Below, one piece after another: positions 42,172 through 50,275 of a stretch of DNA of 64,000 nt. Every line of letters starts with the position of its first letter. Positions within the stretch are counted from its first letter, which is position 1. The stretch spans positions 1 through 64,000 of the forward strand of contig JAFYRI010000003.1 of NCBI GenBank assembly GCA_017559525.1, written 5' to 3'. Position numbers and translations under genes: made by a program. Origin of the DNA: Alphaproteobacteria bacterium (GTDB lineage Bacteria; Pseudomonadota; Alphaproteobacteria; CAAHEQ01; UBA3637). The notes under the pieces are model-generated. The model saw only the letters and a list, made by a program, of their open reading frames with translations. It made no database searches and was not told the origin of the DNA.

Positions 42172-42247
42172 TGGTGAGCGTGCAGGGATTCGAACCCTGG
42201 GCCCTCTGATTAAAAGTCAGATGCTCTACCAGCTGAGCTACACACTC
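42172..42247 (-). tRNA. tRNA-Lys (TTT)
   Basis: The minus strand gives a 76-nt cloverleaf starting GAGTGTGTAGCTCAGCTGG, an anticodon loop CTTTTAA with anticodon TTT, T-arm GGTTCGAATCCC, and an encoded ACCA end (tggt at 42172-42175). The acceptor stem has one G-T pair. It is a typical insertion site for integrative elements. Confidence 0.96.
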
Positions 42248-42529
42248 ATTTGACTTTTGCCAATATACAGATTTTTTTTTCACTTGTCAATAACTTTTTT
42301 TAAAAAAAGTAAAAAAATATGTAAAAACATAATTTTTATTTTGAAAAATAAGCATTTTTTGATTTTTTTATTTGTTGTATGGTGGTTATATACTCCGATT
42401 CGGTGTTTTTTGACTTTTTTTGCGATTTTTATGTATGTAAAAAATTAAATATGGAATTGAAAAATAAAGATAAAAAAATAAAACTTGACATATACGAGGG
42501 GGGTATACTGAAAGTATGGAGTGTTGGCT

Positions 42530-43435
42530 ATGTGGAATGAAGAAGAACAAGAAAATTTAGAACAATCAAACGGCGAAACATTATATGATAATGATCCTGT
42601 GCGCGCTCAAGCTCGTGATACGGCCATAAAAGCGGCAAAACAAAAGAAAGAAATAGAAGATCGATTGCGTCAAAATATTGAGGAGGCTCAAAAAAAAGCC
42701 AAGGCAAAAACAGAACGGTTGATTTTGGATGCGGCTGAAAAACAAAAACAAGAGGGTGTTCAACCACAAACACAAGTGCAACAAGAAGATATTGGAGGGC
42801 AAACTCGGGTACAGGCACAAACTCAAGAGCCAACGTTGCAGCAATTGCATGTGAATGAACCTGAATTGCAACCGAAACAAGGGCCGCAACCACAAATGCC
42901 TAACTGGGAAATGGTTGGTGTCGGAAAAACCGAAATTTTGGCAGACTCCAAAGAAGCCTTTAAAAAAGCCCATCAAGATAAGCGTGAGGCCGCACTGAAA
43001 GCTAATAAAAAAACGTCTCCCAAGCCTCAAGCACCTAATCAAGAAGAGCAAAAATTAAGAGATTTTGCTGCTTGGGAAAAGGAAGTAGAAGAGGCAATAG
43101 CTAAAGCGGTAGCAAAATGGAGAGAACGGGGTAAAGCGAATGTATCTGATGAAGAAAAGGTGAAAACGGAGCAAGAAGCTCAACAAAAACCGCAACCACC
43201 TCGGACGTCGAATACATCTCAAGAATACAGTTATGATTTGAATTTTAATTCAAGCAGAGATGTTCACTTGGGGCAAAATGGGGCGATGAAAATAGATTTT
43301 TCTACGCCAGCACCGAAACCTAATGTGCCAAGCGGTCAAACAACCGATATGCAACAAATGGTTCAATCTAATGGTCAAAAACAACCGATATCTTACATGA
43401 AAAAACAATTTTTTAATAAAGGCGGTAGCCGATAA
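42530..43435 (+). CDS. Gln-rich, largely disordered protein with coiled coils
   Basis: This 301-residue protein starts MWNEEEQENLEQSNGETLYD and is dominated by Gln, Glu, Lys and Ala. Two helical, coiled-coil-like stretches (about residues 25-65 and 180-205) sit in long disordered spacers. It has no signal peptide, membrane segment or recognisable domain. The ATG at 42530 follows GGAG; an in-frame GTG at 42521 is less likely. The MORN-repeat gene begins 16 bp downstream with a strong ribosome site, so they probably work together. The function is unknown. Confidence 0.65.
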   Translation: MWNEEEQENLEQSNGETLYDNDPVRAQARDTAIKAAKQKKEIEDRLRQNIEEAQKKAKAKTERLILDAAEKQKQEGVQPQTQVQQEDIGGQTRVQAQTQEPTLQQLHVNEPELQPKQGPQPQMPNWEMVGVGKTEILADSKEAFKKAHQDKREAALKANKKTSPKPQAPNQEEQKLRDFAAWEKEVEEAIAKAVAKWRERGKANVSDEEKVKTEQEAQQKPQPPRTSNTSQEYSYDLNFNSSRDVHLGQNGAMKIDFSTPAPKPNVPSGQTTDMQQMVQSNGQKQPISYMKKQFFNKGGSR

Positions 43436-43451
43436 ACAAAAGGAGGATGAT

Positions 43452-43895
43452 ATGACAAAAATTGGTGAAATAAATAAAGAGTTTGGGCGTTTAATCGCTG
43501 TGGATGAAAAAACGGGGCGTGAAACATACGCAACCACCAAATATTGGGGTGATCTGTGTTTTGATGTTCACCAAGAGGTTTTAAATGGTAAGTTGGATGG
43601 TACGTATAGTGCTTGGCATGAAGGAACAAATCGGTTGCATCAAAAATGCACCTACAAAGATGGTAAACTGGACGGGATTGATTATCAATATGGTGATGAT
43701 GCTCATATCATTTATGAAACGCCTTATAAAAACGGGTTATTGGATGGTGTTGGGAAGGAATACGAACAAGGTGGTTCCCATAGATTAAAACGTGAAACGA
43801 TATATAAGAATGGAAATCAAGTCAGTTCAAGAGAAATTAAATCTCAGCCAGTTCAAAATCTATGGGCGTTCAGACATGGACAAGGTGGCCGTTAA
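43452..43895 (+). CDS. MORN-repeat protein (YwqK-like)
   Basis: This 147-residue protein contains three to four MORN-type units (for example NGKLDGTYSAWHEGTNRLHQ, DGKLDGIDYQYGDDAHIIYE, NGLLDGVGKEYEQGGSHRLK). Such beta-hairpin repeats occur in YwqK-type antitoxin-like and membrane-associated proteins. No toxin partner is recognised nearby. The site AAAGGAGG precedes the ATG. It probably shares a transcript with the Gln-rich gene. Confidence 0.75.
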   Translation: MTKIGEINKEFGRLIAVDEKTGRETYATTKYWGDLCFDVHQEVLNGKLDGTYSAWHEGTNRLHQKCTYKDGKLDGIDYQYGDDAHIIYETPYKNGLLDGVGKEYEQGGSHRLKRETIYKNGNQVSSREIKSQPVQNLWAFRHGQGGR

Positions 43896-44064
43896 ATCAT
43901 AAGACGGTTGTTTGGTAAAAGCAGGGCGGTATTTTATCGCCCGATTTTTATCGTGTTTTAAACGAGGGATAGGACAGGGGCTTTTTTATCCCCAAAATGA
44001 TGAAAAAAAGAATGACTTTTTGATTTTTTTTTGCTAAGGTATAGAAAATACAAAGGGCCTTAGT

Positions 44065-45165
44065 ATGAATTTAATTTTATTCCGATATATTTTAAAACAT
44101 TTTGTTTTGATTTTCTTTGCAACATTGTTTGCTTTGGCAACAGTGATTTTATTGTTTGATATGATTGAATTGCTCAGAGAATCTTCCAAACGTGAAGCGG
44201 TGGCTTTTTTGGATTTAGGGGTGATGGCATTACTCAAATCGCCTCAGATGATACACATTATTTTACCGTTTGTGGTGTTGATTTCCGGTATTATTTTCTT
44301 TTTAAAATTCAGCCATTCATCTGAACTTATTGTGATGCGAGCTGTTGGTATGTCTGTGTGGAATTTTATAGCACCAGTGGTTTTAATTACTTTTTTAATC
44401 GGCGTGTTTGATGTGACAGTTTTTAATCCATTTTCGGCACTAACAGCTAAAAAGTTTGAACGATTAGAAGAGCATTTAGGAATGACAAACTCAAATCCTT
44501 TTTCGTGGTCAGAAAATGGATTGTGGTTGAGAGAAGCTCATGATGATAAAACAATTGTTGTGCGCGCTGGTCGTGTACGTCAAGAAAATAATGCAGTTGC
44601 ATTAGATCAGGTATCTTTAATGGAATTAACGCCAGAACATCAATTTTTGCGTCAATATGAAACATCAACAGCGGTGTTGAAAGATGGTCAATTGATTTTA
44701 AAGAATCCTTTTGTAATTGATCCGATATCTGAGACGGGTGAACAAAAATCAGATGCAACATTTAAAACTGATTTTACACTGGAAGGAATATTGGAAAAAT
44801 TTGATGAACCTCAAACAATGTCATTTTGGCGTTTTCCTAAATTTATTAAATTGTTAAAGGAAGCTGGTTTTTCAGCCGCTGTTCATCAAATGTATTGGCA
44901 TGAATTAATTGCTTATCCAATTACAATGGTTGCAATGGTATTTATATCAGCGGTTTTTGCTTTGCCAACAACCAATCGTCAAGGAAAAGTTTTATTGCGC
45001 TTAATTTTTGCAATCTTAAGTGGTTTTTTGCTGTATTTGTTGACACGATTTACAAATGTATCCGGTATTTCACAAAGTTTGCCGATGGTGTTGGCAGCTT
45101 GGGGACCTGCGTTAATTGTAATCCCACTATGTATTACAGCGCTATTGCATACAGAAGATGGTTAA
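44065..45165 (+). CDS. lptG: LPS export ABC transporter permease LptG (LptF/G family)
   Basis: This 366-residue protein has two N-terminal and four C-terminal membrane helices around a large periplasmic beta-jellyroll domain (about residues 130-265). Family motifs are RYILKHFVLIFFATLFALAT, LPFVVLISGIIFFLKFSHSS and the C-terminal YPITMVAMVFISAVFALPTT. LptF and LptG are paired permeases that extract LPS with LptB2. Position alone cannot separate F from G, but the N-terminus fits LptG better. No lptF lies in the window. Confidence 0.85.
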   Translation: MNLILFRYILKHFVLIFFATLFALATVILLFDMIELLRESSKREAVAFLDLGVMALLKSPQMIHIILPFVVLISGIIFFLKFSHSSELIVMRAVGMSVWNFIAPVVLITFLIGVFDVTVFNPFSALTAKKFERLEEHLGMTNSNPFSWSENGLWLREAHDDKTIVVRAGRVRQENNAVALDQVSLMELTPEHQFLRQYETSTAVLKDGQLILKNPFVIDPISETGEQKSDATFKTDFTLEGILEKFDEPQTMSFWRFPKFIKLLKEAGFSAAVHQMYWHELIAYPITMVAMVFISAVFALPTTNRQGKVLLRLIFAILSGFLLYLLTRFTNVSGISQSLPMVLAAWGPALIVIPLCITALLHTEDG

Positions 45166-45210
45166 TTATAAAGAATATTTGAATTTGTTCTCTAAAAAAA
45201 ATAAGAGTTT

Positions 45211-45756
45211 TTATTTAAATTTATTGGGAATTTCTGGTACAATTTTATTATTAATTTTTTGTACCATATTATTCATCATTTTTTCCCATACTTTCTCTTT
45301 GGATGTTAATGGGCTTTTTTGAGGAATAGCATATTCTTCCCATCCTGTAGCTGTTTGGGTATACAGTATTTTTTCATTTTGTTTGAATTGCAACATAACA
45401 TCATAATCTAACCGATAGGTCGTATTATCCAAAATATACCACTTTGGCGTTGGCGTATCGGTTTGAGTCATATAAGCTTTTAGTACAGTAAATTCGGCTG
45501 ATATAAGACTATATTTGTTTGTTGCTCGAAATCGATTATGGGCCCAATCTAATAACACATCATTTGGGGTGATAGGCAAATCTTTTTCAATATGTGGTAA
45601 GCGATTATATGTTAATACATCGGATTTTGTATCTAATAACGAAACGTTTAAATATATCGGATTTTGATTTGCATAAGTGTCTACATTAAATGTTTCTAAT
45701 GGTTGAGCAGTGCAAGCACTTAAGAACAATCCTAATCCGATAGTATATCGTTTCAT
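45211..45756 (-). CDS. Hypothetical lipoprotein
   Basis: This 181-residue protein has a short signal peptide ending in LSAC (Cys15). The mature part is mostly beta with a helix at the end. No family is recognised; the general layout resembles the auxiliary lipoproteins of envelope transport systems. Its ATG overlaps the stop codon of hslO (ATGA), so translation is coupled. Confidence 0.7.
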   Translation of the reverse strand: MKRYTIGLGLFLSACTAQPLETFNVDTYANQNPIYLNVSLLDTKSDVLTYNRLPHIEKDLPITPNDVLLDWAHNRFRATNKYSLISAEFTVLKAYMTQTDTPTPKWYILDNTTYRLDYDVMLQFKQNEKILYTQTATGWEEYAIPQKSPLTSKEKVWEKMMNNMVQKINNKIVPEIPNKFK

Positions 45757-46598
45757 TCAAAATCTTCTCGTGTGAAAATATATTGTTCATTACAAAATTG
45801 GCAACCAGTTGTAATTTTACCATCCTGATATAATTCTTCACGTTCTGATGATGATAATTTTTTTAAGAAACCAAACATTTTATCGCGATAACAACGACAT
45901 TCATAAGATGGAATGTTATCTGGGAAAACGGTAATACCATTTGCGTGGAATAATCTAAATAAAATTTCATCAGGGGTTAATTTTTCAGAAAATAATTCAA
46001 TATCTTTTACACTATTTAATAGTATGCTGACAGTTTCCCATAGATCTGCTTTTTCTTCAGCGGATATACCTTGTTTATCTGGCATTTGTTGTAAGATGAT
46101 TAAGCGAGCTTCATTTTTGTTTTGTCTTAAAACAATGTCTGTTGCGATTTGTTCAGATAGTTTAAAGTATTCTTTGACAGTATCTGTCAAACTGTTGCCA
46201 GTTAAAGCTACAACACCTTGATATGGTTCTTGTCCGATTTGTGCAACGGAAAACAACATTTGTCCATGACCAATGGCGTCATTCATATTAGATAGCTCAC
46301 CTGTGAGGCGTTCTTTGTCATAAACAGCATATCCACGAATTTTATAATCTGTTGTAATGTCGCAAAAAAGGGTTGAAATTGGTCCATTACCTTTGATTTG
46401 TAATGAAAAAACTCCATTGTATTTAATGCCTGCACTTAAGGCAATTGCCAATAATGCTACTTGTGTTAAGTAAGATTGTACGACAGGTGGGTAGTTATGA
46501 TTTTCCATCATTTTTGAAATAGCATCGTCTGCGCTAATGAAAGAACCGCGAAATAGTCCATCTTCTAACATAAACGGTTTAATAATATCCATTTGCAT
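45753..46598 (-). CDS. hslO: Redox-regulated chaperone Hsp33
   Basis: This 281-residue chaperone binds unfolded proteins under oxidative stress. The C-terminal zinc-binding cysteines are present as YECRCYRDK (CxC) and TGCQFCNEQY (CxxC), which release zinc on oxidation. The N-terminal half contains the family pattern GPISTLFCDITTDYKIRGYA. Two starts are possible (46598 and 46592, MQMDII); AAGGGAAA is spaced better for the second. It is coupled to the lipoprotein gene downstream. Confidence 0.94.
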   Translation of the reverse strand: MQMDIIKPFMLEDGLFRGSFISADDAISKMMENHNYPPVVQSYLTQVALLAIALSAGIKYNGVFSLQIKGNGPISTLFCDITTDYKIRGYAVYDKERLTGELSNMNDAIGHGQMLFSVAQIGQEPYQGVVALTGNSLTDTVKEYFKLSEQIATDIVLRQNKNEARLIILQQMPDKQGISAEEKADLWETVSILLNSVKDIELFSEKLTPDEILFRLFHANGITVFPDNIPSYECRCYRDKMFGFLKKLSSSEREELYQDGKITTGCQFCNEQYIFTREDFE

Positions 46599-46647
46599 TT
46601 TCCCTTTCTTTTTTGTATTATTATGCTTGAAAGGAGGTTGTTTGTCA

Positions 46648-47154
46648 ATGACAAAAAAAATAACCCACCAACGGCTATATAATATTGCCCTCTATTATTT
46701 GTCAAGGTATGATTCATGTACTTCTAAAGTGCGAGATATGTTGAAGCGCCGAATTTTAAAAGATGCTCTGGTTGAATCTGAAGTTCCTTTAGAAACAAAT
46801 GAGTGGATTGAAGATATTATTAAACGCCTCCAAGAATTGGGTTACATTGATGATCAACGATATGTTCAAAATCAGGTAAGAATTTTATCAAATGCTGGTA
46901 AGTCAGCAAAATTTATTAAGATGAAATTGCAACAAATAGGAATAGATACTGATTTTGTTGATGTTGCTTTAGATGAGTATGGTGTGGATGATTTATTACG
47001 AGCAAGAGCCTTGGTGAAGCGCAAAAAAATGGGGTATTTGCGTTCAGAAAATAGGCGAATGGATTATTACAAAAAAGATTTGGCTACATTGGGGCGTGCT
47101 GGATTTTCTTATGAAATATCTAGACAGGCATTAAAAAATGAGGATAATTTATAA
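46648..47154 (+). CDS. recX: Regulatory protein RecX
   Basis: This 168-residue helical protein restrains RecA filaments. The family pattern is visible in ALYYLSRYDSCTSKVRDMLK, RLQELGYIDDQRYVQNQVR and DDLLRARALVKRKK. The start at 46648 follows AAAGGAGG; an earlier in-frame ATG is within the divergent hslO region. recA itself is not in the window. It precedes comEC by 55 bp. Confidence 0.88.
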   Translation: MTKKITHQRLYNIALYYLSRYDSCTSKVRDMLKRRILKDALVESEVPLETNEWIEDIIKRLQELGYIDDQRYVQNQVRILSNAGKSAKFIKMKLQQIGIDTDFVDVALDEYGVDDLLRARALVKRKKMGYLRSENRRMDYYKKDLATLGRAGFSYEISRQALKNEDNL

Positions 47155-47173
47155 AAAATCATATACTTTTGAA

Positions 47174-47202
47174 TTGATTTATCAAGTTTTTTATGGTACA
47201 TA
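47174..47202 (+). promoter_or_regulatory. Probable promoter of comEC (leaderless)
   Basis: TTGATT (47174-47179), 17 bp, TACATA (47197-47202). The ATG at 47210 begins 8 bp after the -10 box and no ribosome site is seen. Confidence 0.45.
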
Positions 47203-47209
47203 ACTCTTT

Positions 47210-49234
47210 ATGAAACAACAAAAAATATCTTCATTTTTATATTCTCAGCGTCAAGGTTTTTCTTTGATGATGGGGGTATTTTTTGCTTTCGGGATAGGTT
47301 TTTATTTTGCGCTTCCCGTAGAGCCAGCTTTATGGGGTGTTGGTTTACTGGCATTTGTTTCGTCTGTTCTTTGGTTTTTGGGGCGTCGTGATAGTATTGC
47401 GAGATTGGTGTTAGGATATATTTGTCTTTTTTGTCTCGGTTTATGTATTGCAACTGTGCGTACGTGTGTTGTTACGGCTCCTATTTTATCGGAAAAATTA
47501 TCTGATGCGTTTGTATCTGGTGTTGTGTCTAAAGTTGAAAATCAACGAGATGGATATCGTGTTACGTTAAAGGATGTTCAGATTGAGGGAATAGAAAAAG
47601 ATCAAACGCCAGTTAAGATTCGCTTAAATTATAAATCAAAAGATACTCTTATTCGAGTTGGAGATACGTTAAAAGGATACGCATATTTAATTCCGCCAAT
47701 GGGGCCGGCTGAAAATGGTGCCTATGATTTTTCTAGAGCTGCATATTTTATGCAACTAGGTGCGGTTGGAAGATTGACTGAGTTAACAGAGTATTATGTT
47801 AACTCAAATCGTTTTCAAATTGATATTTGGCTTGAAGATATTCGGTCTTTTATTTCTGAGCGTGTTCGTGAGGTTTTGCCAGATGATACGGCAGCTATTG
47901 TTATTCCGTTGATTATAGGTGATCAAGGTTTGGTATCTTCAAAACAATATGAATTATATCGTATTGCTGGTATTGTCCATGTGTTGTCTGTATCTGGATT
48001 TCATTTGACATTGTTGGCGGGATTGGTTTTCTTGTTGATTAGAGGGATATTTGCTTTGTTTCCTTGTATTGGTGGTATTATCAATACAAAAAAATTAGCT
48101 GCATTTTTATCGCTATTATTGGTTTTGTTTTATTTGTTTATATCTGGTCTTCAAATTCCTGCAATCAGATCTTTTATTATGATAGCAGTAATCTTAGTCG
48201 CAGTCATATTTGACAGACAGGCTATTTCATTAAGAACAGCTGTTTTAGCTGGGGTAATTATTTTGGCAATATGGCCGGAAAGTTTATTTAACGCAGGATT
48301 TCAACTTTCTTTTATGGCTGTTTTTGCAATGCTCAGTTTGTATGAAACATTGATGTATATTTTTAAAAATAGTCCATATCGTTATCAATTATGGTATAAG
48401 TTTTGGTTGATTTTTATAGGTAGTGTTTGTATTAGTGTGTTAGCAACGTTGTCAACAGCATTGTATGGTGTTTATCACTTTAATCAGTTGGCTCCTTATG
48501 GTGTGTTGGGTAATTTATTAACGAACGCTCTTTTTTCTTTTGCTATTATGCCACTGCTATTAATGAGTGTTTTAATGATGCCATTTGGATTGGATGCTTT
48601 GTTTTTAAGGATGTCTGGTTATTGTTTGGATGTGATTACATATATTTGTGAGTGGATTAGAACGTTACCATATGCAGATGTGACGGTTCCATCTTTTGAA
48701 ACATGGGGATTGGTTGTTGCAACAATTGGATTGTTGACTTTATTCTTTTTTCAAGGATATATACGTTTATGGGGAATACCAATTATTATGATTGGGTTTG
48801 TTGCTTTTTATACTGTTTCTCGGCCGGATATTTTGGTTTCTGAAGATGGTAAGGTTGTTGCTGTTCGTATGTTGGATGGACGTTTGGCATTAACTGATGT
48901 CGATGCGAATCCTTTTGTCAGCGATGTGTGGTTAAAACGTAATGGACAAAATTCAAGATCTGAAAATATCCCTATTGTATCAGATAAATTTGTTATTATT
49001 CGTGGTAAGAAGATTGCGTTTAGTTCTTTGGCTTGTGCTGATGCAGATTTAAGTTTTTTATTAAAATATGAAATAGGTGATTGTCCTGAACCAGTTATAA
49101 AATTAAAGGATTTATGGGATAATAAAACCCATGCAGTATTTGTTAATGAGCATGGAATATTAGTTAAAAATATGGCAAATTACACAAGTAAAAGGCCATG
49201 GCATCAATTTTTGCTTGCACAACAAAAAAAATAA
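47210..49234 (+). CDS. comEC: ComEC/Rec2-family DNA-uptake channel
   Basis: This 674-residue inner-membrane protein imports transforming single-stranded DNA. The N-terminal OB-like DUF4131 part (about residues 20-170, PVKIRLNYKSKDTLIRVGDT) is followed by the competence domain with GIVHVLSVSGFHLTLLAGL and a chain of hydrophobic segments to about residue 550. The C-terminal ~110 residues lack the HxxHxDH motif of the metallo-beta-lactamase domain, as in many alphaproteobacterial forms. No other competence genes except the prepilin-like proteins lie nearby. Confidence 0.9.
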   Translation: MKQQKISSFLYSQRQGFSLMMGVFFAFGIGFYFALPVEPALWGVGLLAFVSSVLWFLGRRDSIARLVLGYICLFCLGLCIATVRTCVVTAPILSEKLSDAFVSGVVSKVENQRDGYRVTLKDVQIEGIEKDQTPVKIRLNYKSKDTLIRVGDTLKGYAYLIPPMGPAENGAYDFSRAAYFMQLGAVGRLTELTEYYVNSNRFQIDIWLEDIRSFISERVREVLPDDTAAIVIPLIIGDQGLVSSKQYELYRIAGIVHVLSVSGFHLTLLAGLVFLLIRGIFALFPCIGGIINTKKLAAFLSLLLVLFYLFISGLQIPAIRSFIMIAVILVAVIFDRQAISLRTAVLAGVIILAIWPESLFNAGFQLSFMAVFAMLSLYETLMYIFKNSPYRYQLWYKFWLIFIGSVCISVLATLSTALYGVYHFNQLAPYGVLGNLLTNALFSFAIMPLLLMSVLMMPFGLDALFLRMSGYCLDVITYICEWIRTLPYADVTVPSFETWGLVVATIGLLTLFFFQGYIRLWGIPIIMIGFVAFYTVSRPDILVSEDGKVVAVRMLDGRLALTDVDANPFVSDVWLKRNGQNSRSENIPIVSDKFVIIRGKKIAFSSLACADADLSFLLKYEIGDCPEPVIKLKDLWDNKTHAVFVNEHGILVKNMANYTSKRPWHQFLLAQQKK

Positions 49235-49244
49235 GATTATATTG

Positions 49245-49973
49245 ATGGATAAGATGAATATAGATATATTATTACAGGGCACAGATTGGGGAGTTATGCA
49301 TTTTAAATTTATTGCATACCTGATTTTGTTCTATACCGCATTGGCAATTATTTCAGCAATTTATGCTTTTTTGTTGTTTTCTGACTGGCTCAAGCATAAG
49401 TGTTTGATTAGTTATGTTCAAAACGATTCTATAGATGGTGTTGAACGTGTCTTAAAAACAGGTATCGATGTTAATGAGAAAAATGTATTTGGTAAAACAC
49501 CTTTGATGGGGGTTCTTCGTTATGCAAAAGATGTTCAAATATTAGAACATATTTTAGGGCAAGCAGATTTGAATTCTATAGATGAGGCCGGAAATACGCC
49601 ATTGATGGTTGCTGCCCAATATAATACAAATGAACAAATTGTGCAAATGCTTATTTATGAGGGGGCAAATATTCATTCGTTGAATTATGATGGTCGAAGT
49701 GCCTTGATGTTAGCAGCTGCACATAATACGAATACCGCGATTGTAGATTTGTTAATTAATGCGGGTAGTCGATTAAATGCCACAGATTCTGAAGGGCGAA
49801 CAGCCTTAATGCTAGCAGCACAAACAAATCCTAATCCACAAGTTGTTGAATTGTTATTGATGCGGGGAGCTGATAAAACAAAGCGATGCAGTGGTGGTCG
49901 AACAGCATATGATTATGCTCATGAAAATATGGAATTATACCAAACTCAAGCCTATATGTCTTTAGAGGTTTAG
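49245..49973 (+). CDS. Membrane-anchored ankyrin-repeat protein
   Basis: This 242-residue protein has a membrane helix near the N-terminus (FKFIAYLILFYTALAIISAI, about residues 20-40) and then four to five ankyrin repeats, e.g. GNTPLMVAAQYNTNEQIVQM, GRSALMLAAAHNTNTAIVDL and GRTALMLAAQTNPNPQVVEL. The repeats should lie in the cytoplasm or periplasm as a protein-binding scaffold. The start at 49245 was chosen over an upstream TTG at 49215 that overlaps comEC; no strong ribosome site is seen, so it may be coupled to comEC. The partner is unknown. Confidence 0.8.
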   Translation: MDKMNIDILLQGTDWGVMHFKFIAYLILFYTALAIISAIYAFLLFSDWLKHKCLISYVQNDSIDGVERVLKTGIDVNEKNVFGKTPLMGVLRYAKDVQILEHILGQADLNSIDEAGNTPLMVAAQYNTNEQIVQMLIYEGANIHSLNYDGRSALMLAAAHNTNTAIVDLLINAGSRLNATDSEGRTALMLAAQTNPNPQVVELLLMRGADKTKRCSGGRTAYDYAHENMELYQTQAYMSLEV

Positions 49974-49974
49974 A

Positions 49975-50259
49975 ATGAAATATTTTGTTTTATCTCTTGG
50001 AATAATGGGTATGATAACCGGTTGTTCTATGCGTCCTAAATCTTTTGAAGGTGTTGTGCACGCTAGACCTCAAGCGGTGGCCTCTTTAATTGGGCAGTCT
50101 CGAACACAAATACACAGTCGTTTTGGGGTTCCAACTCTCAGTCGAACAGAAAAAACGCAGTCACTTTGGTCGTATCAATCTGATTCGTGTGCTTTGTTAA
50201 TTTATTTTGATAAAATAGGCGTTTGCCAGTATGCTGAAACACGTGGTAAATGTCAGTAG
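49975..50259 (+). CDS. Small lipoprotein with BamE/SmpA-like motif
   Basis: This 94-residue protein has a signal peptide ending in the lipobox ITGC (Cys17). The pattern SLIGQSRTQIHSRFGVPTLS followed by LWSYQSDSCALLIYFD resembles the short repeat of SmpA/OmlA/BamE proteins (G-x-s-...-f-G-x-P ... W-x-Y). BamE is usually longer and has one further strand, so this is only a relative. The gene begins 1 bp after the ankyrin gene. Confidence 0.7.
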   Translation: MKYFVLSLGIMGMITGCSMRPKSFEGVVHARPQAVASLIGQSRTQIHSRFGVPTLSRTEKTQSLWSYQSDSCALLIYFDKIGVCQYAETRGKCQ

Positions 50260-50275
50260 AAGATAGGTGAATAAA

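Noticed and set aside
42485-42509. Promoter TTGACA ... TATACT before the Gln-rich gene
   Set aside because: Both boxes are near consensus but only 13 bp apart, too close for a standard sigma-70 promoter.
46537-46647. Longer N-terminus for RecX
   Set aside because: The extra 37 residues are antisense to hslO and precede a strong AAAGGAGG site that fits the ATG at 46648.
49215-49244. Upstream TTG start for the ankyrin gene
   Set aside because: It would overlap comEC and adds residues without a motif; the ATG at 49245 is preferred, though it lacks a strong ribosome site.
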